Origin: an uncultured Bacilli bacterium
GTDB lineage: Bacteria; Bacillota_I; Bacilli_A; RF39; UBA660
DNA: 64,000 bases
Assembly (NCBI GenBank): GCA_934167465.1
Contig: CAKPKR010000002.1
Coordinates: 124,001 to 188,000 of the forward strand
Direction: 5' to 3'
Position numbers and translations under genes: made by a program. Shown one piece after another: positions 31,333-40,273 of this stretch (its first letter is position 1; every line of letters starts with the position of its first letter). The notes under the pieces were generated by a model. That model did not search any database and was not told where the DNA came from. It saw nothing but the letters and a program-made list of their open reading frames with translations.

Positions 31333-33615
31333 CTACTTATCTAATAATATACCTTCAAATTCTCTTCTTCCACATTTTGGACATACATCTTTAATAATTC
31401 CAACATATCCACAAACAGGATCTCTATCTACTGGATGATTAATTGCCCCATAACCAATTCCTGATTCTTTCATTAATCTTATTACTTTTTCAAATGCTTC
31501 AACATTTTGAGTTAAATCTCCATCCATTTCAATATAACTAATATGTCCTGCATTAGTTAAAGCATGGAATGGAGCTTCTTTTTTTATTTTATTTACTATT
31601 GAAATATTGTAATAAACTGGTACATGGAATGAATTTGTATAATAATCTCTATCAGTTACACCTTTAATTTTTCCATATATTGCTTTATCAATATTAACAA
31701 ATCTACCTGATAAACCTTCAGCTGGAGTTGCTAAACAAGTAAAATTCAAATTGTATTTTTCACTATATTCATCACATTTATCACGCATAAATTTAATAAT
31801 TTTAATTCCTAGTTTTTCAGCCTCATCACTTTCTCCATGATGTTCACCGATTAGAGCTTTTAATGTTTCAGCTAGTCCAATAAATCCAATTGATAGTGTA
31901 CCATGTTTAAGTACTCTTCTAATTCTATCATTTGGTTTTAATGTTTCCCCATCATTCCATACTCCTTCTCCTAATAAGAATGGAAAATTATAAACTTTTT
32001 TACTACATTGAATTTCAAATCTTTCTAATAATTGGTCTTTAACTAATTCCATTGTTTCTTCTAATTCATTAAAGAAACCTTTCATATCAGCTTTATCTCT
32101 TTCTTTTAAACAAATACCATGTTTAATACCAATTCTTGGTAAGTTAATTGAAGTGAATGATAAATTTCCTCTTCCTGTTACTATTTGATTTTGTTTATCA
32201 GTAACATCTCCAATAACTCTTGTACGACATCCCATATAAGATATTTCTGTATTATAATCATCTGGTTTATAATAAATTATATTATGTGGGGCATCTATAA
32301 AAGAAAAATTCGGAAATAATCTTTTAGCAGATACTTTACAAGCTAATTTAAATAAATCATAATTTGGATCTCCTGGATTATAATTTATTCCTTCTTTTAC
32401 TTTAAATATAGATACTGGGAATATTGGAGTTTCTCCCATTCCTAGTCCAGCGTCTGTTACTTTTAAGAAATTATCTATTACCATTCTTCCTTCTTTTGAA
32501 GTACAAGTACCAAAGTTAATTGATGAGAAAGGTACTTGGGCACCAGCACGGGAATGCATTGTATTTAAGTTATGAATAAATGCTTCCATTGCTTGATATG
32601 TCATTCGATCAGTTTTTTGTAATGCTTTTTCATAAGATAAATCAAATATCCTTTTTACTTCTTTTGATTCTTTATAAATCGGTGCGAATAATTCTATATC
32701 TAATTCAATTGTATCAAGTTTATCTATTTCTTTTATTACTCTATCAAAGTTTACAAATGAAATGAAATCACTATATTCTAATAAATCATATAATTGTTGT
32801 TTGAATTGTTTTTTAAATGTTTTTACAACTCCAGGTGCCATATAATAATCAAATGCAGGAATTGATTGACCACCATGTTGATCATTTTGATTTGATTGAA
32901 TTGCAATAGCTGCAAGTGCTGAATATGACATTATATCATTTGGTTCTCTTAAGTGTCCATGCCCCGTATCAAATCCACCTTTAAATAATTTTTCTAGGTT
33001 TATTTGACAACAAGTTGTTGTTCCCATTGGTAGGAAGTCCATATCGTGAATATGAATTTCACCACTATCGTGTGCTTCGGCAAATTTTGGTTTCATTAAA
33101 TATGCTTTAGCAAATTCTTTTGATACAGTTGAACCATATTGTAGCATTGTTCCCATAGCTGTATCTCCATCGATGTTAGCATTTTCTCTTTTAGAATCTT
33201 CTTCATTAGCTGATTTAAGTCCTAAGGATTCTATTGATTTCAAAAATTTATGAGTTTTCTTTTCTCCAAAGAATAATTCTCTTGAAGAATTTCTTCTTTC
33301 TCTATATTCAGAAAAAGATTTATATACATCGTTGTATCCTTTTTTTTCTAATTCCTCTTCAATTAAATCTTGAATTTGTTCAATTTTAATTTTTGTTTCA
33401 TTTTTGAAATCTTTTTCAATTCTGTTCATTACAGATTGATATACTTTTTGGATATCTTTCTCATTATATACTTTTGTTTCTCCATCATCATCTGTATCAT
33501 TTACGATACTATCAAAACCTTTTTTTATGGCAATTGCTATTTTTGATCCATCAAAATCTACTTTTTTACCATTTCTTTTTTCTACTTTTAATGTAGCCAA
33601 TAATTCTTCAACCAT
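31333..33615 (-). CDS. nrdD: anaerobic (class III) ribonucleoside-triphosphate reductase, main polypeptide
   Basis: 760 residues. An N-terminal ATP-cone (KVEKRNGKKVDFDGSKIAIAI and the following helices) senses ATP/dATP. The catalytic barrel holds GEIHIHDMDFLPMGTTTCCQIN, QNDQHGGQSIPAFDYYMAPG and NLNTMHSRAGAQVPFSSINFGT. The chain ends in the zinc-ribbon part DPVCGYVGIIKDVCPKCGRREFEG and stops before the glycyl-radical loop, which is encoded next as its own peptide. It makes deoxyribonucleotides without oxygen. I start at the Met after GAGGTACAG; seven upstream codons lack a ribosome site. Confidence 0.95.
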   Translation of the reverse strand: MVEELLATLKVEKRNGKKVDFDGSKIAIAIKKGFDSIVNDTDDDGETKVYNEKDIQKVYQSVMNRIEKDFKNETKIKIEQIQDLIEEELEKKGYNDVYKSFSEYRERRNSSRELFFGEKKTHKFLKSIESLGLKSANEEDSKRENANIDGDTAMGTMLQYGSTVSKEFAKAYLMKPKFAEAHDSGEIHIHDMDFLPMGTTTCCQINLEKLFKGGFDTGHGHLREPNDIMSYSALAAIAIQSNQNDQHGGQSIPAFDYYMAPGVVKTFKKQFKQQLYDLLEYSDFISFVNFDRVIKEIDKLDTIELDIELFAPIYKESKEVKRIFDLSYEKALQKTDRMTYQAMEAFIHNLNTMHSRAGAQVPFSSINFGTCTSKEGRMVIDNFLKVTDAGLGMGETPIFPVSIFKVKEGINYNPGDPNYDLFKLACKVSAKRLFPNFSFIDAPHNIIYYKPDDYNTEISYMGCRTRVIGDVTDKQNQIVTGRGNLSFTSINLPRIGIKHGICLKERDKADMKGFFNELEETMELVKDQLLERFEIQCSKKVYNFPFLLGEGVWNDGETLKPNDRIRRVLKHGTLSIGFIGLAETLKALIGEHHGESDEAEKLGIKIIKFMRDKCDEYSEKYNLNFTCLATPAEGLSGRFVNIDKAIYGKIKGVTDRDYYTNSFHVPVYYNISIVNKIKKEAPFHALTNAGHISYIEMDGDLTQNVEAFEKVIRLMKESGIGYGAINHPVDRDPVCGYVGIIKDVCPKCGRREFEGILLDK

Positions 33616-33639
33616 ATTCTGTACCTCACTTATCATTAA

Positions 33640-33960
33640 CTAAATTGTAGTTCATATTTGAGTGACTGTCAATACATTTTTGTAAAAAAAACTGAATTTA
33701 TGTTCGTGTATACCATTTTACCCTTATTTTTCAATAATTTTTATTTTTCAAAAGTTTACATTTTTATTTTTTTTAATTTTTTTATTTTTTAGTTTTTATT
33801 TTTTTTTATAAATTATCGTCATTTTTCTTTATTTTATAAAGGCTTGTCCAATTTTACTATTTTTATATAAAGAAATATTTTTTGTGTTTTTTCATATTTT
33901 TTTATTTTTGTATTTTTATTTTTCATCTTTTTTTGTTTTTTATGTTGTCGCCCAGTTAGA
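33640..33960. other. extreme T-rich intergenic region
   Basis: About 320 bases without a gene. From 33675 to 33945 the plus strand is dominated by runs of T, with only scattered G and C. The T bias is strand-specific rather than simply AT-rich. It lies between the diverging nrdD and spoVIF genes. CATATAAT at about 33968 could be part of a sporulation-type -10 for spoVIF, but I cannot place a -35. Confidence 0.6.
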
Positions 33961-33994
33961 GATGAATCATATAATATTCTAGGAGGATGTCATA

Positions 33995-34237
33995 ATGAAT
34001 TTTAGTGATAATTTTTTTAAAAGAGTTGAGAAAAAAACTAATGTTGGAAAGGATACAATTCTTTCTTTAGCAACTAAACTTCAACAAAATAATTTAAAGG
34101 ATGAGAAAACTTTAAGAGAGGTAATTCAGGAACTAGGAAAAATGACTGGTAAAGTTGTTGATAAAGAGAAAGAGGACAAAATTATAAGTGCTGTCAAAAA
34201 TGATAAAGTCCCAAAAGATATTGATAAATTAATATAA
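33995..34237 (+). CDS. spoVIF: stage VI sporulation protein F
   Basis: 80 residues. NFFKRVEKKTNVGKDTILSLATKLQQNNLKDEKTLREVIQEL and the end KEKEDKIISAVKNDKVPKDIDKL match the small SpoVIF (YjcC) family, which in Bacillus controls spore coat assembly late in the mother cell. Preceded by AGGAGG. It lies 76 bases before spoIVA in the same direction, a sensible pairing of coat-assembly genes. Confidence 0.9.
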   Translation: MNFSDNFFKRVEKKTNVGKDTILSLATKLQQNNLKDEKTLREVIQELGKMTGKVVDKEKEDKIISAVKNDKVPKDIDKLI

Positions 34238-34313
34238 GCTTTTAACTTATATTTTTTTGAATATATTTATTTTTTAATACATATAGTTTAGTGATACAGA
34301 AAGTAGGGATTAA

Positions 34314-35789
34314 ATGGATAAATTAGAAATAGTTAAAAGCATTGCTGCAAGGTCAAATGGAGATTTATATCTTGGGATAGTTGGTGCTGTCAGAACTGGT
34401 AAGTCAACTTTTATCAAAAAAACTATTGAAACTTTAGTAGTTCCTAATATAGAAGACGAATATGAAAAGAAAAGAACTTTAGATGAAATTCCTCAAAGTT
34501 CTGCTGGTAGAACTATTATGACTACAGAGCCTAAGTTTGTACCGAGCAATGCTGCTAAAATTAAAATCGATGATTTTGAAACCAATATTAGGTTAGTTGA
34601 TTGTGTTGGTTATGTTATTAAAGATGCTAAAGGATATGAGGATGAAAATGGTCCTCGAATGGTTAAATGTCCTTGGTATGATGAAGAAATACCTTTTATA
34701 GAAGCGGCTGAAATTGGTACTGAAAAAGTTATTAGAGACCACTCTTCTATTGGTATTGTTATAACTACTGATGGTTCTTTTGGTGAAATAAGCAGAAGTA
34801 GCTATATTGAGGCTGAAGAGAAAGTTGTTTCTGAATTAAAGGAAATAGGTAAACCTTTTATAGTAGTTTTAAACTCAAGTCATCCAATGCTTCCTGAAAC
34901 AGAAAGATTAGCCGAAAAATTAAGAGAAGACTATAATGTTCCGGTTTTACCAATGAGTGTTGAGAATATGACTGAAAGAGATATTTATTCTGTTTTAAGA
35001 GAAGCTTTATATGAATTTCCAGTTGTCGAGGTAAAAGTTAGTATGCCAGAATGGATTGCTTGTTTATCACCTAGTAACTGGTTAAAAAAAGAATATATTT
35101 CTAAAATTAGAGAAAGTGTTGTTGAAATTGATAAATTAAGAGATATTAATACTATAACTACTCATTTTGAAAATTCAGAATATATCAGTAAAGCATATTT
35201 ATCAGATGTTGATACTTCAACTGGAGTTGTTACTATGAGTTTAGAAGCACCTGATGAATTATATAGTAAAGTTTTAAAGGAATTCATTGATATTGATATC
35301 AATAATAAAGTAGAGGTTCTTAAATTATTCCAAGATTATAGTGAATCCAAACAAGAATATGATCAAGTTAAGGATGCTATTAAGATGGTTAAACAAACTG
35401 GATATGGTATTGCCTCTCCAACTTTAATGGATATGAAATTAGATACACCAGAGATAATTAAACAAGGTAGCCGATATGGTATAAAGCTAAAGGCAGTTGC
35501 TCCTTCTATTCACATGATAAGAGTTGATGTCGAATCCACTTTTGAACCAATTATCGGATCTGAATTACAAAGTAAGGAATTAATTGATTATTTAATGAAA
35601 GATTATGATACGAATCCATCTAATATTTGGAAAAGTGAGATTTTTGGAAGAAGTTTAGATATCATTGTTAAGGAAGGAATTCAAGCAAAATTATCACTTA
35701 TGCCTGATAATATAAGATTTAAGCTTAACCAAACTTTAACTAAATTAGTTAATAAAGGTTCTAACAATTTATTTGCTGTTGTATTATAA
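34314..35789 (+). CDS. spoIVA: stage IV sporulation protein A
   Basis: 491 residues, full length for SpoIVA. The N-terminal TRAFAC-type ATPase domain has the Walker A loop GAVRTGKST (24-32), the RTIMTTEPKFVPSNA segment, VDCVGYVIKDAKGYEDENGPRMVKCPW, and VVLNSSHP. The C-terminal domain ends RFKLNQTLTKLVNKGSNNLFAVVL. SpoIVA hydrolyses ATP to polymerise into the basement layer of the spore coat around the forespore. Mother-cell (sigma-E) expression is known in Bacillus and expected here. Confidence 0.97.
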   Translation: MDKLEIVKSIAARSNGDLYLGIVGAVRTGKSTFIKKTIETLVVPNIEDEYEKKRTLDEIPQSSAGRTIMTTEPKFVPSNAAKIKIDDFETNIRLVDCVGYVIKDAKGYEDENGPRMVKCPWYDEEIPFIEAAEIGTEKVIRDHSSIGIVITTDGSFGEISRSSYIEAEEKVVSELKEIGKPFIVVLNSSHPMLPETERLAEKLREDYNVPVLPMSVENMTERDIYSVLREALYEFPVVEVKVSMPEWIACLSPSNWLKKEYISKIRESVVEIDKLRDINTITTHFENSEYISKAYLSDVDTSTGVVTMSLEAPDELYSKVLKEFIDIDINNKVEVLKLFQDYSESKQEYDQVKDAIKMVKQTGYGIASPTLMDMKLDTPEIIKQGSRYGIKLKAVAPSIHMIRVDVESTFEPIIGSELQSKELIDYLMKDYDTNPSNIWKSEIFGRSLDIIVKEGIQAKLSLMPDNIRFKLNQTLTKLVNKGSNNLFAVVL

Positions 35790-35810
35790 AAAACCACTTT
35801 AGTGGTTTTT
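35789..35810. terminator. bidirectional terminator after spoIVA
   Basis: Perfect ten-base arms AAAAACCACT and AGTGGTTTTT with a two-base centre, between converging genes. Confidence 0.9.
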
Positions 35811-36872
35811 CTCTTTTAATAAGTTAATTATATTAATTGATATTTTAGGATTTAAATCAGTTGCTTTTTTAAATGTTTTGATGTTTTCTTCTAAGAAGTA
35901 TTTTAGTTTGCGATGTTTATAGGGATATTCACTATTATTTATTTTTTCCAAAACTATTTTAATTTCACTATCCAATTTTTTTATTTCATTTATTATTTGT
36001 TTACCATCAACATTTTTATTTCGTTCATATATTAAAGAATACTCATCGATGTCCATATTTATATATTCTTTAAATGCTGTATTGTTTCTTTTAATATTAT
36101 TTTTATTCTTTTTTTCTAGTTGTTCTAATTCTAATTCTTCATCTTTAATTTTATTTTCTAAATATTCTATTTCATTTATTAACGCATTTAGTTTATTGAT
36201 TCTTTTTATGCTTGTTTTTTTGGATATTTGATTTAACTTTTCGATTTTTTGATATTGTTTTTTTAACTTAAGCATATTTTGCTTATTTGTTTCGATGTTA
36301 GATAATATGAAATTTTTTTCTTCATTAAAATTTTCCATTTCATTAAATAAATAATTTCTATATGTTTCATAATAAAAACTACTTTTTTGAGCAACTTGAA
36401 ACTTTTGTAATTTTTCTTTCAATTCAGTTATTTTTTTTTCATGTTTTTTTAATTCATTATTTAATTCTATGTATTCATTTTTTAATTCATTATTTTCTAA
36501 TTGTTCTATAGTACTTTTAACAAAATATTCTAATAATTTATCATAATTAAATTCTTTTATTGTTATTATATGATTATTATTATTAATATAGGCTGATATC
36601 AATACATCTATATTGGGATAAAATTCATTTAATAGTTTTAATTCATTTTTATCCATTTTATATTTTATTTCAATTAAACTAACGATATCTTTATCAATAT
36701 TTTTATTGTTAGATGATAAAATATTTCTTAAGGTTTGTTTTATCTCATATTTTGTTTCAATATTATATGGTATTTGTCTAATAAAAACTTCATATTTATT
36801 TGTTTTACTTACCACAAAATCTTTTTTATATATTTTTTTTAATAAGTTAATACAAAAATCATAATTACTCAT
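35799..36872 (-). CDS. long coiled-coil protein of unknown function
   Basis: 357 residues, cytoplasmic, with a mixed N-terminal domain of about 120 residues (CINLLKKIYKKDFVVSKTNKYEVF begins it) and an extended Lys/Glu coiled coil at about 125-265. A helical end follows. Of three nearby ATGs I choose the one eight bases after AGGAT. I recognise no family, and the gene stands alone between two terminators. Lys and Glu bias makes distant matches unreliable. Confidence 0.65.
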   Translation of the reverse strand: MSNYDFCINLLKKIYKKDFVVSKTNKYEVFIRQIPYNIETKYEIKQTLRNILSSNNKNIDKDIVSLIEIKYKMDKNELKLLNEFYPNIDVLISAYINNNNHIITIKEFNYDKLLEYFVKSTIEQLENNELKNEYIELNNELKKHEKKITELKEKLQKFQVAQKSSFYYETYRNYLFNEMENFNEEKNFILSNIETNKQNMLKLKKQYQKIEKLNQISKKTSIKRINKLNALINEIEYLENKIKDEELELEQLEKKNKNNIKRNNTAFKEYINMDIDEYSLIYERNKNVDGKQIINEIKKLDSEIKIVLEKINNSEYPYKHRKLKYFLEENIKTFKKATDLNPKISINIINLLKEKNH

Positions 36873-36929
36873 ATACATCATCCTATTATATATATAATAT
36901 CAAATTTCATAATTTTTTTAAATATAAAA

Positions 36930-36954
36930 AGAGAATTTTTTTTATAAATTCTCT
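36930..36954 (-). terminator. terminator of der
   Basis: Arms AGAGAATTT (36930-36938) and AAATTCTCT (36946-36954), with T following on the minus strand; it includes the end of der. Confidence 0.8.
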
Positions 36955-38261
36955 TCACCTTTATTTTTAAAATTAATAATTATTGGAGTTCCTTCAAAAT
37001 CAAAAGATTCCCTTATTTTATTTTCTAAATATCTTTCATACGAAAAATGTACCAATCCTTTACTATTAACTTGAATATTAAATGTTGGTGGACAAGTACT
37101 TGCTTGTACCGAAAAATATATTTTAAGTCTTCTTCCTTTATATGAAGGTGGTAAATTAAGTTCATAAGCTTCTCTTATAACATCATTTAAAACATTAGTC
37201 TTAATTTCTCTCTTACTATTTTCATATACTTTTAGTATTTCTGGTATCAAAGTATGAATTCTTCTTTTTGTTTTAGCAGACAAGAAAACAATTGGAACAT
37301 ATGAAATAAATGCCATATCACTTTTAATCAACTTAGTCCATTTTTTCATTTCTTCATCTTTATTTTCAATTACATCCCATTTATTTACAGCTAGCACTAA
37401 AGCTTTTCCAGCTTCTAAGGCATAACCGATTATATGTTTATCATGTTCAATTATTCCTTCTTCAGCATTAATTACAACTACACATACATCTGATCTATCT
37501 ATAGCTTTCATTGATCTAAGTAAACTATATTTTTCAATATTTTCGTATACTTTTCCTTTTTTTCGCATTCCTGCGGTATCGATAACCACCATATCTTGTC
37601 CATGGTATGTAAATGGTGTGTCAACAGAATCTCTTGTTGTTCCAGCAATATCAGAAACTATTGATCTTTCTTCATTTAATATAGCATTTACTAAACTACT
37701 CTTTCCAACATTAGGTCTTCCTATTATGGAAAATTTTAAAACATCAGTATTATATTCTTCTTCAACTTCCGTAAAATCTTTTGTAGCTTCATCTAATAAA
37801 TCTGCTATACCTATATTTTGTTCTCCACTAACATTTATATAATGTTCTAATCCTAGTTCGTAAAAGTCATATAAATGTTCTTTAGACTCTTTACTATCAA
37901 TTTTATTAATTGCGACTATAACTTTTTTATCAGCTTTTCTTAACATATCTCTTACTTCATAATCATTTGCTGTTAAACCTTCTTTTCCATCAACTACAAA
38001 TATAACTGTATCAGCTTCATTAATTGCTAACTCAGCTTGAACTTTTATTTCTGTATTAAAATCAGCATTTTCTAAATCAATTCCACCTGTATCTATTAAA
38101 TAAAATTTATGATTATTATATGTGGCATTACCATATATTCTATCTCTAGTCACACCCGGTGTATCTTCAATTATAGATATTTTTTTGCCAATTATCCTAT
38201 TAAATATTGTTGATTTTCCAACATTAGGTCTACCTACAAGTGCTATTGTTTGTTTTTTCAT
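36942..38261 (-). CDS. der: ribosome biogenesis GTPase Der (EngA)
   Basis: 439 residues with two tandem G domains: GRPNVGKST (10-18) with DTPGVTRDR and DTGGI, and a second GRPNVGKSS near 183 with GTTRDSVDTPF and DTAGMRKKG. A C-terminal KH-like domain ends the protein. Der assists maturation of the 50S ribosomal subunit and is essential. It starts after AGGTGAT. Upstream on the same strand lie a small hypothetical gene and engB, another ribosome-assembly GTPase. Confidence 0.97.
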   Translation of the reverse strand: MKKQTIALVGRPNVGKSTIFNRIIGKKISIIEDTPGVTRDRIYGNATYNNHKFYLIDTGGIDLENADFNTEIKVQAELAINEADTVIFVVDGKEGLTANDYEVRDMLRKADKKVIVAINKIDSKESKEHLYDFYELGLEHYINVSGEQNIGIADLLDEATKDFTEVEEEYNTDVLKFSIIGRPNVGKSSLVNAILNEERSIVSDIAGTTRDSVDTPFTYHGQDMVVIDTAGMRKKGKVYENIEKYSLLRSMKAIDRSDVCVVVINAEEGIIEHDKHIIGYALEAGKALVLAVNKWDVIENKDEEMKKWTKLIKSDMAFISYVPIVFLSAKTKRRIHTLIPEILKVYENSKREIKTNVLNDVIREAYELNLPPSYKGRRLKIYFSVQASTCPPTFNIQVNSKGLVHFSYERYLENKIRESFDFEGTPIIINFKNKGEENL

Positions 38262-38300
38262 AGTATCACCTCTAACGAAGTTATTATAACATAATTTGTT

Positions 38301-38720
38301 TTATATTTCTATTGTTTTAGCGTATTTAAATATATCATTTGTTTTGTATATCGGAATTGAATATTCTATATCATATTTATTAGTATAATATTTATTTTTA
38401 TATTTATATATTTTTTCTCCGAATTTTATATCATCTAATTGATATAAGAATTTTTGATTGTGAAATGATATTTTCATATCTACTTGATCATAGAAATCAA
38501 AGTCAATGTCTTCTTTTTTCATTTCAATTATTATTCCATAATTTTTATCTATATAAACATCAATATCATAAAAACCATTAATTTCAATGTTATAGCAATA
38601 TTTTAATGTTTCAAATATTTGTTTAAAACTATCTTCAATTTTAGAAATATCATAATTTTTATACTTTAAATAATCTTTATTTAAATATATTTTTATTATT
38701 TCATCATTTATTATTTTCAT
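38301..38720 (-). CDS. hypothetical small acidic protein
   Basis: 139 residues, rich in Tyr, Ile, Lys and Asp, without signal or membrane segments. It opens MKIINDEIIKIYLNKDYLK. Secondary structure looks alpha/beta, a little like regulators of the SpoVT-adjacent or MecA-type N-terminal fold (IINDEIIKIYLNKDYL, ISKIEDSFKQIFETLKYCYNI), but I do not assign a family. The ribosome site AGGTGAG is inside a hairpin (38721-38751). It lies between engB and der. Confidence 0.6.
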   Translation of the reverse strand: MKIINDEIIKIYLNKDYLKYKNYDISKIEDSFKQIFETLKYCYNIEINGFYDIDVYIDKNYGIIIEMKKEDIDFDFYDQVDMKISFHNQKFLYQLDDIKFGEKIYKYKNKYYTNKYDIEYSIPIYKTNDIFKYAKTIEI

Positions 38721-38751
38721 AAAAAAACTCACCTATATTAATATATGTGAG
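38721..38751 (-). promoter_or_regulatory. hairpin plus T tract covering the ribosome site of the 38301-38720 gene
   Basis: On the minus strand CTCACATATATT and AATATAGGTGAG form a twelve-pair hairpin with almost no loop. The second arm contains the ribosome site AGGTGAG. Seven T and then the ATG follow. It looks like a terminator of engB that also hides the next gene's ribosome site. Confidence 0.6.
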
Positions 38752-38766
38752 CTTAATTTTTTTGCT

Positions 38767-39348
38767 TTATATAATTCTTTCAATTTTTTCTATTATATCA
38801 CTTTTACCTGCTTTAGTTACATTAGAAAAAACTATAAAATCATCACCTGTTAATAAATTTAATTCATTCAATATCATATTTTTTTGTGAATAATGTTTAG
38901 TAATTCCTATTTTATCAGATTTAGTAGCTACAACAGTTACTGGTATATTGTAATGCTTTAAAAATTTATACATTAACAAATCATCACTAGATGGTTTATG
39001 TCTAAAATCTATTAACATAAATACTTGTTTTAAACTATCTCTATTTGTTAAATAGTCCTCCATCATAAGACCAAATTTTCTTTTTTTAGCTTTATTTAGA
39101 TTAGCAAAACCATATCCTGGAGCATCTACTAAATAAAATTCTTCATTAACATAATAGAAATTTATTGTTTGAGTTTTTCCTGGTTTAGATGATGTTCTAG
39201 CATAATTTTTTCTATTAATTAATGTATTAATAAAACTACTTTTTCCGACATTAGAACGACCTACTAATAAAAACTCTGGTTTATTATCTGTTGGATATTG
39301 ACTTCTCCTAACTGCTGAAATAGTTAAATCAACAGAACTTATTCTCAT
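38767..39348 (-). CDS. engB: ribosome biogenesis GTPase EngB (YsxC)
   Basis: 193 residues. One G domain: GRSNVGKSSFINTL (about 30-43), SSKPGKTQTINFY as switch I, DAPGYGFANLNKAKK as switch II, and TKSDK near 140 as the guanine-specificity motif. EngB acts late in 50S subunit assembly. The ATG used lies after AAAGGTGAT; a TTG six codons earlier overlaps that site. It precedes a small hypothetical gene and der. Confidence 0.96.
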   Translation of the reverse strand: MRISSVDLTISAVRRSQYPTDNKPEFLLVGRSNVGKSSFINTLINRKNYARTSSKPGKTQTINFYYVNEEFYLVDAPGYGFANLNKAKKRKFGLMMEDYLTNRDSLKQVFMLIDFRHKPSSDDLLMYKFLKHYNIPVTVVATKSDKIGITKHYSQKNMILNELNLLTGDDFIVFSNVTKAGKSDIIEKIERII

Positions 39349-39408
39349 TTTAATCACCTTTCTCAAGCAAAAAGAATTATAACATTATATGCTTTATTTG
39401 TCAAAAAA

Positions 39409-40191
39409 CTAATGATTACTTGTGCAATATTTTGCACAATTTTCACTTGCTGTTGCATTACCACAACTACAATTATTTTCACAATTACAAGTATCTGCAA
39501 AATTTTTGTCTAAGCATTTATAACCAGCTTGTGACCAACCACATGTCAAATTTTTAGCATTTTCGCATTCATTATGACTAAAATCTGTACATTTTTTATC
39601 AGAATTAACTGGTCTACACATACCTGAAGAAATACCTGCAGGTTCATACCACTCACAATCGTCATTACAATCGGCATAACTTCTTTTTCTGCATTCTTGA
39701 TATTTTTTATTGCTTACAGTTGAATTAGAACTATTATTAGTATGTTCATTTATCCAATCTTTAATACTATCTTCCCTTGTTGGACAAGTTGCCGAAACTG
39801 GTTCTTCACTTATAAAATATGTAACACAATCAAACATACTACTTGATAAAGCACCATTATGACCTAATAGATTCTTAAATACAAATTGAACTATTGCAAA
39901 CAATAAAAATATTGTTACACCTGCAATTAATTTTTTTATTAATCTTGACTTAGATTCTTCCATCTTTTTTTCATCACTTGCCATTACTGCTCTTAATAAA
40001 TCAACCATTCCTACAATAATAATAACAACTGGTACTAATAACTTAATTAAATTGTATAAATTTCTAACTAAAGTTGCGACTCCAGTTGGAAAATAAGTAC
40101 CACCACAAACAAAACAATCTTGAGCAAAAACACTAGTACTGATTAATGAAATAATTATTGTATATATTAATAATTTATTAGTTTTTTTCAT
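39409..40191 (-). CDS. VirB2/TrbC-like membrane protein with a Cys-rich tail
   Basis: 260 residues. A cleavable-looking signal (VFAQDC) is followed by CFVCGGTYFPTG, two hydrophobic spans (about 46-66 and 87-108) separated by a charged loop ASDEKKMEESKSRLIKK, and a long outer tail with more than 15 Cys. The two-span layout is that of TrbC/VirB2-type pilins of type IV secretion. The tail has two related modules, ECRKRSYADCNDDCEWY...MC and KCTDFSHNECENAKNLTCGW...KC, resembling PSI-type disulfide folds. No other secretion genes are nearby. Probably a disulfide-bonded surface protein; the role is unknown. Confidence 0.6.
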   Translation of the reverse strand: MKKTNKLLIYTIIISLISTSVFAQDCFVCGGTYFPTGVATLVRNLYNLIKLLVPVVIIIVGMVDLLRAVMASDEKKMEESKSRLIKKLIAGVTIFLLFAIVQFVFKNLLGHNGALSSSMFDCVTYFISEEPVSATCPTREDSIKDWINEHTNNSSNSTVSNKKYQECRKRSYADCNDDCEWYEPAGISSGMCRPVNSDKKCTDFSHNECENAKNLTCGWSQAGYKCLDKNFADTCNCENNCSCGNATASENCAKYCTSNH

Positions 40192-40252
40192 AATTTATTC
40201 TCCTTAACACTAATATAATTATATATTAAAATTGTTATTTAATCAAGAAAAA

Positions 40253-40273
40253 ACTAAAGCTTAATACTTTAGT
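40253..40273 (-). terminator. terminator of the ABC transporter pair
   Basis: Arms ACTAAAG (40253-40259) and CTTTAGT (40267-40273), followed by six T on the minus strand. Confidence 0.85.

Noticed and set aside
31333..31335. nrdD as a frameshifted or nonsense pseudogene
   Set aside because: The peptide downstream begins with its own ATG and a perfect ribosome site that overlaps the stop codon, and further coupling to nrdG is intact.
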